Positions 16,501-21,669 of a DNA stretch of 25,079 bases are shown in pieces; position 1 is the first letter of the stretch, and each line of letters starts with the position of its first letter. Source of the stretch: Oribacterium sp. UBA3737 (GTDB lineage Bacteria > Bacillota_A > Clostridia > Lachnospirales > Lachnospiraceae); NCBI GenBank assembly GCA_002371295.1, contig DFGZ01000172.1:1-25079 (forward strand), in the 5' to 3' direction. The notes below the pieces were generated by a model. That model was not told the origin of the DNA, did not search any database, and saw nothing but the letters and a program-made list of their open reading frames with translations. A program made the translations under genes and the position numbers.

Positions 16501-18243
16501 GGTGATACCACTTATCCTTAATACGCCGCTCAGCATTTCACCAACAAGACCGCCGCCAAGGTAATCATTACCCGACATGCTAACTTCAATGTCTCCGGTA
16601 TTAATAAAGCTGCCTTTTGTACCAGCACCACCGATTATACCGCCAAATAAACAATTTGAAGCTGCATTTATTCTTGTTGTTGAGACAACAAGTTTATCTG
16701 TTTTAATGTATGCCGCATTTTGAGAGCTGTCAATCGAACCGAAAATTCCTCCACAGTAGGAAGTATCGTCAAATGATGGAGCGGATTGGTCGTCAGCAAT
16801 TAAAGTAATGCTCGTAATATCAAAACTACTGGTATTCCCCAGAGCAACACCTTTATTGGTAAACAGTCCGGCAATACCACCAAAGTTTTTAACTGTCTGA
16901 CCAGATGTAAGTGTCACTGATATATTGACTGGAACGTTCACATCCTGGTCGTTCCCATCCTTAACTGTTGTTCCGGCTATGGTAATATCTGCGCCCTCTG
17001 CAACGAGTTCACCGGCGATACCTCCGGCGTTTTGCGCATTTACCTTAGCTCCGTTTATAACATAAATTGAGGAATAATCTGCATTTGTAGTAGTCCTTAA
17101 ATAACCGAATACTCCTCCCGCACCTTTATTTGCGGTTATTGTTCCGGAGGAAGTAAAAACAGCTACGGCTTGAACTCCTGTACCGTCATCCTGCAAAAGA
17201 GAAACTGAGCCATTATCATTTTTTCCGACAAGTCCACCTGCAAAAGAACCATCTGCTGTTGATTTTACATTGATAGCCCTTGATAGATTATATGATGAAT
17301 CAGCACTGATATTTAAAGCAGAACCGGAACCCATCTCACCAATATAGGCGCCGGCATTACCGCCGGATGTCTCCACTTTCCATTCATTGTTTGTTCCGTT
17401 GATTATATAAGCATTAAGGGTCGCGCCAGTTCCAAGTGTACCAGCCAAAATACCTAAATTTACCGATGTACCTGTTATGTCTGAATAACTATCATCACTG
17501 CCCTTGCTGTTATTTGTAAAAATCAAATTAACTACAGAATTATCGGCAATGGTGCCCACAATTCCTGAATAATTATAAGCTACTGTTTCTCCCGTATCAG
17601 CATTTGCAATAGCGACACCCGCAAGAACATCCCATGTAGAGCTTGTGGCTCCAGTTCTCGTATCATGCACTACATTATTTGCAAAAAGAGGCATATCAGC
17701 AAAATTACCAGTCCTGTTAATGGCGAGCTGCTGCACACTGCCATTTGTACTTACGATATCTACAGAATCATAAATATAATCGAAAATCGGCATCTGTGAG
17801 TAAATTGAAAAATAACTGGAACTTGCCTGTGAAATTGTTATTTTTCCGCCAAACGGTGCCGCAACAGTGCCTATGGGATAATAATCCATAAACTCCGTTA
17901 TTGTTTCGTTACTATCATTTTTATAGGTAAACTCATGTTCATTTTCAAGTTCAAACGTATCATTCGTCGTGATCTGTATATTGGCATTTTTGTTTTCTTC
18001 AGCAAAGTCAGGATCCGTTGCATAATTCTTTGAAAACTCATAGAACTCCTTCAGAGAACCTATCGGATAGTTTTTACTGATGCTAGGACTTGCCGCTTTA
18101 ACTGTATATCTAAGGTCCTTCAATGTATCGCCGAACCAGCCATCCATTTCGGGCATATAAAGAACAGATATCAGAAGCGCGAAAGACAGAACCACTGACA
18201 GTATCCTTTTACCTATTCGATTATATTTTCTTTTCTTTTTCAT
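7528..18243 (-). CDS. Giant (3571 aa) secreted GLUG-like beta-helix surface protein
   Basis: The N-terminus has a basic stretch and a hydrophobic core (residues 1-30) with a possible cleavage after VKA near 50, so it is exported. From about residue 215 to 2520 the protein is built of repeats with GGLVGK, GGIAGLF, GGLFGF, GGIFGN and GAGGISG cores, here 29-50 residues apart, matching the GLUG pattern of parallel beta-helix adhesins. Segments such as PYVITTAGQFTSVANM (~1578) and IPDGQSLFILSL (~1900) look like starts of separate helix arrays. Residues ~2700-3571 are non-repetitive and beta-rich by appearance. There is no LPXTG, choline-binding, SLH or terminal membrane segment, so attachment is unexplained. 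It is rich in Asn, Ser, Thr and Gly. It starts 48 bases after the 347-aa gene with a GGTGA site and is the last gene of the operon. Adhesin or matrix scaffold is the likely role; ligand unknown. Confidence 0.85.
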   Translation of the reverse strand: MKKKRKYNRIGKRILSVVLSFALLISVLYMPEMDGWFGDTLKDLRYTVKAASPSISKNYPIGSLKEFYEFSKNYATDPDFAEENKNANIQITTNDTFELENEHEFTYKNDSNETITEFMDYYPIGTVAAPFGGKITISQASSSYFSIYSQMPIFDYIYDSVDIVSTNGSVQQLAINRTGNFADMPLFANNVVHDTRTGATSSTWDVLAGVAIANADTGETVAYNYSGIVGTIADNSVVNLIFTNNSKGSDDSYSDITGTSVNLGILAGTLGTGATLNAYIINGTNNEWKVETSGGNAGAYIGEMGSGSALNISADSSYNLSRAINVKSTADGSFAGGLVGKNDNGSVSLLQDDGTGVQAVAVFTSSGTITANKGAGGVFGYLRTTTNADYSSIYVINGAKVNAQNAGGIAGELVAEGADITIAGTTVKDGNDQDVNVPVNISVTLTSGQTVKNFGGIAGLFTNKGVALGNTSSFDITSITLIADDQSAPSFDDTSYCGGIFGSIDSSQNAAYIKTDKLVVSTTRINAASNCLFGGIIGGAGTKGSFINTGDIEVSMSGNDYLGGGLVGEMLSGVLRISGITNLTGAPVNTAAATAADKRGQIVGIRKDALVYALGTGSDATASYENGWRLLRSTVDSRADDIGTWGEVVRPDGTNITASALETKSGSGNAILYFDESAHTVTLSDAELAIDSVDDFVRTALNIQFNSGITNAALAFNDASNTSSALLANALTISGEINLAGTGITGFMRDGYYSNVSEIGSFTGSLTGSNSACVKLAIGERYGVPNTTEGRGAIYTHRYNGLFAISGTGAKLSSVAIDGYINFNGISGDKDNRVFVGGAVALVNDGVELKSVDSAERINYCRIGGSFHYIGGLVGAVGNNSTADVVIEKASGAQTNVSIAPTIIVTGSLNDSGDSESNEIGHSIGGAIGFVWSKNTFETKITDVTLSAEIDASGTTNSPKYASTAGLIADFSYVGDGANDDKHNVTLKNITVSGTVVKNKASESSGGILGYRWNNTVADFENISFSSRTSGDNTIHNTLTTTAKYVGGLFYRATGYWGLNSGAITVNSLNITNAPTSSLGVLIHDAYYGSKTGLYLELNTTDSYTLNTGLGIPTVTGSTVYDELAAYTCSNNEILNNGGGKGVISIYTPAQGTVAAGVFSMDETNCNSYQNKYNKAVLNSHSRYYYNVSAMRTSLANDIKNSTTNTSDGEKLLLWSLNKYASTNIKKYFTDSYKSGNTTAISGNFDMVNISWYPINLSDAITLGDCTFKFYNSQINATEAVTDNGNTDANARTTLSGSQHYMMHYGLFRNVSSTITTTGNIRFKGNAGNDSTYTGVLINGTLSGTVNSSTSKEIVLEGITQTTKTGYLLINSITSNATLRLYGVRLGEGNTEETYTSAQVTDGVASSLIGNVSGTYITLDFGKLKLDGRNSAGDADSALSGLDTVYGTTRSIFTNAILLNKFDTNSTSDATYNFNLSEDWTNASTHLGKVAYGKEITDSVEYTGKEKKYFDPRYYVSPLAMATSSSAEYAFSSNFLPYVKFYNSSVEGAPTPTYQLREIKVNVIEENVNVGCGTYNHPYVITTAGQFTSVANMISGSGYIPVLRLPKTKGTASNNYDNHWCGNTKGDCAEFTSSGGNYTSTSTNTTYTQAEVREYLAGAYYTINQGFEISSTDSFPGLGSSTDSKYAFRGVVKGRTKDVTITINNTAPLVKISNGCVIKDLTVSIGATSSVVSGNNVSTNTEYGYGDNNLYYGGLIGMIKGGDNIIDTVTITYANTLAVGSTNHYLYNIGGYVGVVVNGGLMFRGTNTLTGYKVTSSDYQAESDTKHLFINPYVGRVINGYAIYENATKDEDTETYSGNYSGDTEEYTLNNTNKNYQISDVFMYPTNKLSYDTFDGGNRVLIPDGQSLFILSLITQSGAGTALTADGDYQYAVSYWGSNKYNNTAAVNEYASTHLCSYDSIGTDFDGESAPSDKAKLAKESTKSKTAVPYIIYNYTEASEGSYPARMMTGNTSFMKLTTAGGTYNLPLGFRGIGSLAVAKKAQDTDNEYMMHIYGFDGNGATINENIEFKSYANSADNYANKLYGSDNVNLGFGLFNVLIQKAKDDDGTAYNLDDGYYIGNFTLTGKVEVKEYDKDGNPVEGGFSDNNNTQSAQRNRYSVGGLAGGIFGNKFSRSDATTVTNSDLSNYTNLYNLDLNNLMITGTSWCGGFIGRNNITEINNTYGTGKNFIFLNGCDTTTTTVTGSKGCCGGVVGGSMSGYPSIYVNTAELKENDTLESGTDGCYKSTMELTMTNNGKCSQGGIGGIIGCLRNGYEVELWVNNVTVKGAGESKKFENNNSSPNTTWMPGAGGLFGFVRKADSIIVTNCTITDLNIKAPLAGGIFGNIDFYDTYETYGTSPVIKIANCKIFSNDKNGNYTIEGIKGAGGISGQFTSSKAYDKTVVGYNGENYNYDVNGCEVYGYTISQTSASYDNCGAGGLFGYARATLGKMRTIVNTSVHDCTISVDGSKETHGMGAIIGFVPKQGTDNNGATIVIDESGAKTNTKNYCGDVGAYNIVSYNNTFAYNGSGTTAKCGNFVGESNGQNFKIVAFSRNNNTLNGAAVPNDYGTTISSSSYIVCSDYKNACLTNNAGKKVSDIKSIDAGMRDVDGGITEDFFPYANVNPVTKMGVKKGENEGDEDKIIILTSDGSKINISNSASVSVAADIVGDITSSRGSYYQEFTSGANTIVNNMFVDDSDANYNEDIRLSTYDDEMGLPDESVDNFPVIALGGATNNANYTSFIQAYIRLVTNTKKNYIEDENGIYNIKVYPCRYIDGYYQKVDGVTQGLRLTGGQYRMTENLADSTKDNNQISLIEVQFLNPMNANEIAYHLYIPVLTKKMVKYNFASGALLGTEYEPSNYPLSSDSVFAGNFDNWFTSYVRYEYPQSEMQAILNSGKGLNWNSNKTINFQYFIKQDVANSTQFVLLDNNNNVDKVYYLNKNEIDTSFRQGGYPVDGVMLSSFKNPSGNPFELQTLNELAGKSVTYTSSNAGIYVELTGADIENATVYAYDSNGGNIKYFKAYETDDVGDRYDLTANGSVTETYYLSTYTYKTDNVFSEAENTNYAYAFKVTCPKTLVGQVTMQKNTEQCATVFLGNIFEQTLNITQESPSDNKVISTSNNEISVTAMSTIKFVDSDDKEYFHTQLHANNLSLNQAFLIYLNKFDFDGKGLSDNRIKGRPSYSYTVSSTGGSSNITESSTLDEDELFLFTNPISISIPAYDEDNPNWVSTQTAVATFTFNGSENELANEFEPRSRDESLAGTDFYVESKFDYVSDNVIYSSNIKDAKGQNRYYMQREETLKLRLTAMDQETDDAYDKYGEQSKNRSSLGINAKYVEEMTGAEIEHIDAGANLDASNLPDTFLKGITKSEESYTLKLTVKLAQKQNGENNSYTYVDVPIDTYLNDFKLTKQGVEIEPTRKEMINNSTWTSGNGDKYVYEFDLKGDPSTWGILFTQGDDFKQFDCGMSFDVLTGDNLEAINGYRYANYRIYMTADLYKTNNSSERYDQVSDVLVYTNAKVNAQFVSPVTQEGGD

Positions 18244-18290
18244 GCAATCACCAACTTTTACTGAATAATAAACACATTTTATCGATTGTG

Positions 18291-19334
18291 TTAATCCACA
18301 TCTGCCTTCCAGTCAGATTCCGTTGTTGAAGGCAGATAGTCACTGATACTATTTGTATAATCAGCCCCTGAAGCCCATGTCTTGAAAAACTGAACTTCAT
18401 ATCTGTTATTTTTTGTCGAATCAACTACCAGCGTCAGAGATTTATATCCACTCTCATCCGGCTGAAGGTTATCCACATAAGTCTTAACGGTTGAGCTTCC
18501 TTTTTGTACTGCTCCGTTTATCTTAAAGGAATAATTCTTATTCTCTAAAAATTGCTTATTTATTAAAACAAATTCTGATTTCCACTTGAATGTGATTTCA
18601 CCCGATCCCGTTCCGGTAAGAATATAATTGAAGCCATCGTAACTTTTCGAAGCATCCAATGTTTCCAGTTTCCCACTCCAACCCGATGTGGCTGTTTGAG
18701 CATATCTCACAGAAACGTAGCCCCTCAATGTAGGAAGTTCTGAATCATCAGGACTTGCTACAAGCTCCATATAATATTCCTTAGGATTATCCGATACTTC
18801 ATTAATATCAAATGTTAATGTAAATTCATTTGAATATGCAGCTCCTGCTGCTATTGTACAGGAATTAAACTCGGCATTTAAAACTGTGGATGTGAATGTT
18901 TTCACATCTGAACCCAACGCGATTTTATATCCTCCAGCGTTTAAAAGAGTAGCCTCTTCCTGGGTCAGGGATGCTGTATTTAAAGGGGTAAAAACATTTC
19001 CGTTCATTGTTCCAAGTCTTGCAGTCAGCTTATACGTTGTCTCCGAATTTCTGTAGAATGCAGATTTCGGATAAGGATAGTTAAAAACATGAACCGATAC
19101 TTCCGGAATATCCGTTTGTGAATTCTTTGTTTCCCTTGTCTTAAACACGCCCGAAGATTGCATATAATCAGAGGAAAATCTGTCACCAACACCCTCGTCG
19201 GTAGATATAACTCGCTTTACAATGTTTATTCTTGTGAAGGCAGCATAAGTAACGACACCTGAAAGTGCCAGTACCACTACAACTATCCAAAGCTTTATCC
19301 AGTTTTTCCTTAAAAACTTAATAGTCTTTTTCAT
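18291..19334 (-). CDS. Single-pass exported protein with TasA/camelysin-like N-terminus
   Basis: From ATG at 19334 (GGAAG about eight bases upstream) the protein is 347 aa, starting MKKTIKFLRKN. An ATG at 19355 would add seven residues and overlap the preceding stop as TAATG; I prefer the inner start because of its ribosome binding site and its typical basic signal. Residues 14-33 are a hydrophobic segment ending VVTYAAFTR, closely resembling the TasA/camelysin (SipW-dependent) pattern LALVGGGTWAAFND. The rest is a beta-rich ectodomain with no recognised motif; ITFKWKSEF and RYEVQFFKTWASG near the end are typical strand-like stretches. It lies between the 264-aa gene and the giant gene in one operon, so it probably partners the giant protein at the cell surface. 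Being cleaved or staying membrane-anchored are both possible. Confidence 0.75.
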   Translation of the reverse strand: MKKTIKFLRKNWIKLWIVVVVLALSGVVTYAAFTRINIVKRVISTDEGVGDRFSSDYMQSSGVFKTRETKNSQTDIPEVSVHVFNYPYPKSAFYRNSETTYKLTARLGTMNGNVFTPLNTASLTQEEATLLNAGGYKIALGSDVKTFTSTVLNAEFNSCTIAAGAAYSNEFTLTFDINEVSDNPKEYYMELVASPDDSELPTLRGYVSVRYAQTATSGWSGKLETLDASKSYDGFNYILTGTGSGEITFKWKSEFVLINKQFLENKNYSFKINGAVQKGSSTVKTYVDNLQPDESGYKSLTLVVDSTKNNRYEVQFFKTWASGADYTNSISDYLPSTTESDWKADVD

Positions 19335-19354
19335 GCCATCACTTCCTACTACCA

Positions 19355-20149
19355 TTAATTAACCTGAGCAGTAATATATATAAGATCTGTCTCTTTATCA
19401 TTTGTTACTTCATTCGCAGCCCAGCTTACCCTGAGTACATAGAAATTCAGAAATTTATTGTCTGCATTTTTATTATAAAAATTGTAATACTCATCAAAGC
19501 TTGATCCGCTTGAATCAACCGCCTTAGCAATAACGGGAGCCTTTGTCTGCCAATAAAGGGGTTCCGCAAAACTCTGCCGAACGTCACCTGTATCATAGCT
19601 TTTTTCGGTATATAAATTGCTTCCTATGGTCCTATTACCATAAGCACTGGCATTTATATAACCACCATATGCAGCCGAATTCTCATTATCAATAAATTCA
19701 TCATAAGCTCTGTAATAATGTGGAGCCTTATCTGCATCCTCATACCTTGTATCCGTACTGATAATACTTCTGTCTGGCACACTGTGCGCTTTATAAAGTG
19801 TATATGTAAAATTAATATTCGTTGTTCTGGCAATCTGAAGATTGTAAGAGGTCACATCCTCTCCTTCTACGCAGAACACAAAGTCCTTGTAATCTGCTTT
19901 ATCACCATCGCCAACGTCAATTCCCGATATCTTGAAATTAATGATATCTTCAGCATAGCCCGATTTTATCGAAAGTTTTGCGGGAGAATTAATTCTGGCC
20001 ATTGTTGCTGCCTGCCTTTGATATGCAAACCACGCCATTACCGGAATAGCGATGATAAGTGCAGTAGTCAGAAAAAGTGCAATCGATAACTCTACTTTTT
20101 CTCTAACGCTAAGTTTATTTAGTTTTTCTCTAAATTTTTTTAACGTCAT
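19355..20149 (-). CDS. Single-pass membrane protein, TasA/camelysin-like topology, unknown function
   Basis: A 264-aa protein with a basic cytoplasmic start (MTLKKFREKLNKLSVREK), one hydrophobic segment (about 21-42) ending MAWFAYQRQ, and an extracellular domain of about 220 residues. The ectodomain is rich in Tyr, Asn and Asp (for example PHYYRAYDEF and DEYYNFYNKN) and ends in a strand-like DLIYITAQVN. The giant protein ends with a comparable DVLVYTNAKV stretch, a weak resemblance. AGGTG seven bases before the ATG supports the start, and the stop overlaps the upstream start option of the next gene. No catalytic motif is seen. It is most likely a structural or scaffolding component of the surface operon. 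Confidence 0.75.
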   Translation of the reverse strand: MTLKKFREKLNKLSVREKVELSIALFLTTALIIAIPVMAWFAYQRQAATMARINSPAKLSIKSGYAEDIINFKISGIDVGDGDKADYKDFVFCVEGEDVTSYNLQIARTTNINFTYTLYKAHSVPDRSIISTDTRYEDADKAPHYYRAYDEFIDNENSAAYGGYINASAYGNRTIGSNLYTEKSYDTGDVRQSFAEPLYWQTKAPVIAKAVDSSGSSFDEYYNFYNKNADNKFLNFYVLRVSWAANEVTNDKETDLIYITAQVN

Positions 20150-20227
20150 ACCACTTCACCTCTTTGCTACTGACGTACTATTTCTTACATTGTTGTGTAT
20201 AATTTAGGGGCTGTCAGAATTAAGAAA

Positions 20228-21433
20228 TTACTCACTTGCCAATAATTCCACCGAAACTTCTGGCATAATGTATCCGACTTCATCGCCGATTATTTGATCG
20301 GCATTGTTATATCTTGATCCCCAAGGATTATATATTGTATTGCTTGCAGTCATCGCATTAGCCACTGCCTGTATATCGTTTTCAGTTGCACCATTTGCTA
20401 CAGTAATGCTATCAAATACCGTTGCGCTGTCCTCAGAGTTTCTTGCAAGGAACAATTCGGGATGTTTTAACATATATGCTCTTAGTTCTCTTGCGCCAGT
20501 CTGATCCAGTCCATTAATATCAAGTTCTAAAATATTACGCAATTTCTCAGGCCAAACCCAGTAAATTGTAACCTCTCTATCTGTTGTGATGTCCGTCTCG
20601 TTAAATCCCTCTTCATTAATCATATGCATTTTGTCTTCGTCATCCATATAGAAAAAAGCGATATGAGCCGTTGCAAACGTAATCGCATCAGCATCATCTT
20701 CATCTTCCGAATCCATCTTTGTAAAGACATCCTTCTGATAGCCTACACTTTCGCCTGTAGTGTAATACTCGGTTTTAAAGCAGGTTATATTAAACTTTAC
20801 TGTCGTGCTGACACTATCGGCCTTTGGAACAATCGTAAATTTTAATGTCCCATAGTCCCCCGGACTAAGACCATAACTCGAGGAATCGAGCTTCTTAATT
20901 TCCTTCATCTCATCTTCAGTCGGTGTTCCATTCCCCGAATAAAGGTTATTCATGTTACCCTGAGTCTTAGTAGATTCTGTGTTGCCTTTTGTCAGTTTAA
21001 GAATCAGTTTTTGGGTAGAACCTCCAGTTTCAGTTCCGCTTTGGTAATCAGAATCAGCCCTTGTGATATAATCATCATATAGTCCCGCAGACCCAGAAGT
21101 CTTGAGTTCAAACGGCATTCCGGCCGTCTTCACCCCCATCCCGCTGGTTCCGCTCTCCTTATTCATCGCAAACCATGCGATGCTGGCGATGATCAGGATC
21201 ATCAGCGAGAAAACAAGGGCGGTGCCAAGCTTGATCATTCGCGGGGTGATAATAAAGCGGCGCCTGTTTTCTTCATCATCCTCGATATCCAGCGTCGGGT
21301 CGTCCACGAGGTAGTTGTCCGGAAGTGTGTCGGCCGAGGCTGCAGCCTCCTTATCCTGTGCAGGCAAGCCGGAATCTAAGTTCCCGAGGTTCCCGGCATT
21401 CACGAGATTCTCCTTATTCTCTTTTTCCTCCAT
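20228..21433 (-). CDS. Single-pass membrane protein with TasA-like ectodomain, first gene of the surface operon
   Basis: A 401-aa protein with an acidic cytoplasmic tail of about 60 residues (VDDPTLDIEDDEENRRR), a membrane segment at about 69-89 ending IIASIAWFAMNK, then GMGVKTAGMPFELKTSG and a large ectodomain. The part reading SPGDYGTLKFTIVPKADSV resembles the PGD..TxxFxVKNTG strand pair of TasA/camelysin-type domains. The start has AGGTGA seven bases upstream within a strong purine-rich site. The first ~110 codons are about 56% G+C by my count of lines, the rest about 40%, so the gene looks chimeric. It follows a promoter-palindrome region and precedes the 264-aa gene by 78 bases. It may be the membrane base of the surface structure; no enzyme motif is seen. 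Confidence 0.78.
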   Translation of the reverse strand: MEEKENKENLVNAGNLGNLDSGLPAQDKEAAASADTLPDNYLVDDPTLDIEDDEENRRRFIITPRMIKLGTALVFSLMILIIASIAWFAMNKESGTSGMGVKTAGMPFELKTSGSAGLYDDYITRADSDYQSGTETGGSTQKLILKLTKGNTESTKTQGNMNNLYSGNGTPTEDEMKEIKKLDSSSYGLSPGDYGTLKFTIVPKADSVSTTVKFNITCFKTEYYTTGESVGYQKDVFTKMDSEDEDDADAITFATAHIAFFYMDDEDKMHMINEEGFNETDITTDREVTIYWVWPEKLRNILELDINGLDQTGARELRAYMLKHPELFLARNSEDSATVFDSITVANGATENDIQAVANAMTASNTIYNPWGSRYNNADQIIGDEVGYIMPEVSVELLASE

Positions 21434-21519
21434 CCGGACTCACCTCCCTCCGCAGGATACTTACCAGTTGTTTTGTTCACCATAGGAGCCTTCCGCTCCA
21501 TTAATAAGACACATAAAAC

Positions 21520-21548
21520 AGGGTGTAATAAGCCTATTATTACACCCT
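21520..21548. promoter_or_regulatory. 12-bp-arm palindrome at the operon transcription start (operator or terminator hairpin)
   Basis: AGGGTGTAATAA (21520-21531) and TTATTACACCCT (21537-21548) pair perfectly around GCCTA. The palindrome begins two bases after the -10 hexamer and covers the expected start of transcription, the classic place for a repressor operator. In the minus direction it is followed by GTTTTATG, so it might also act as a weak terminator for the EAL gene or as a 5'-end mRNA hairpin. Confidence 0.6.
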
Positions 21549-21549
21549 A

Positions 21550-21578
21550 ATTATAACATAAGTTTTAGCTTTTATCTA
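21550..21578 (-). promoter_or_regulatory. Extended -10 promoter of the surface operon
   Basis: On the minus strand TGTTATAAT (21558-21550) is a perfect extended -10, with TAGATA (21578-21573) 17 bases upstream as a 4-of-6 match to the -35. It gives a leader of about 110 bases before the 401-aa gene, which also holds a small hairpin GGAGC / GCTCC (21485-21489 and 21495-21499). No c-di-GMP riboswitch consensus is visible in the leader. This and the palindrome are what I see in the 236-base gap between the EAL gene and the operon. Confidence 0.6.
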
Positions 21579-21669
21579 TGCTTTTGTAAACAAACCATGA
21601 ACGAAACTGCAACGATTCTGTGAAACTTTTGTGTTCCACTCACTCCTCCATTTCCGCATGGCAGGTCTC

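Noticed and set aside
7528..18243. CRISPR-like or tandem DNA repeats in the giant gene
   Set aside because: The repetition is at protein level (GGxxG beta-helix turns) with divergent DNA; no regularly spaced identical repeats are seen.
18271..18292. AACACA / TGTGTT hairpin between the 347-aa gene and the giant gene
   Set aside because: A 6-bp, A/T-rich stem with a 10-base loop and no T-run is too weak to call a terminator; the genes are treated as one operon.
21434..21669. c-di-GMP riboswitch in the leader of the surface operon
   Set aside because: I looked because of the neighbouring phosphodiesterase, but the type I core with its conserved GGGCAAACC-like and GGACGCAAAG-like segments is not visible.
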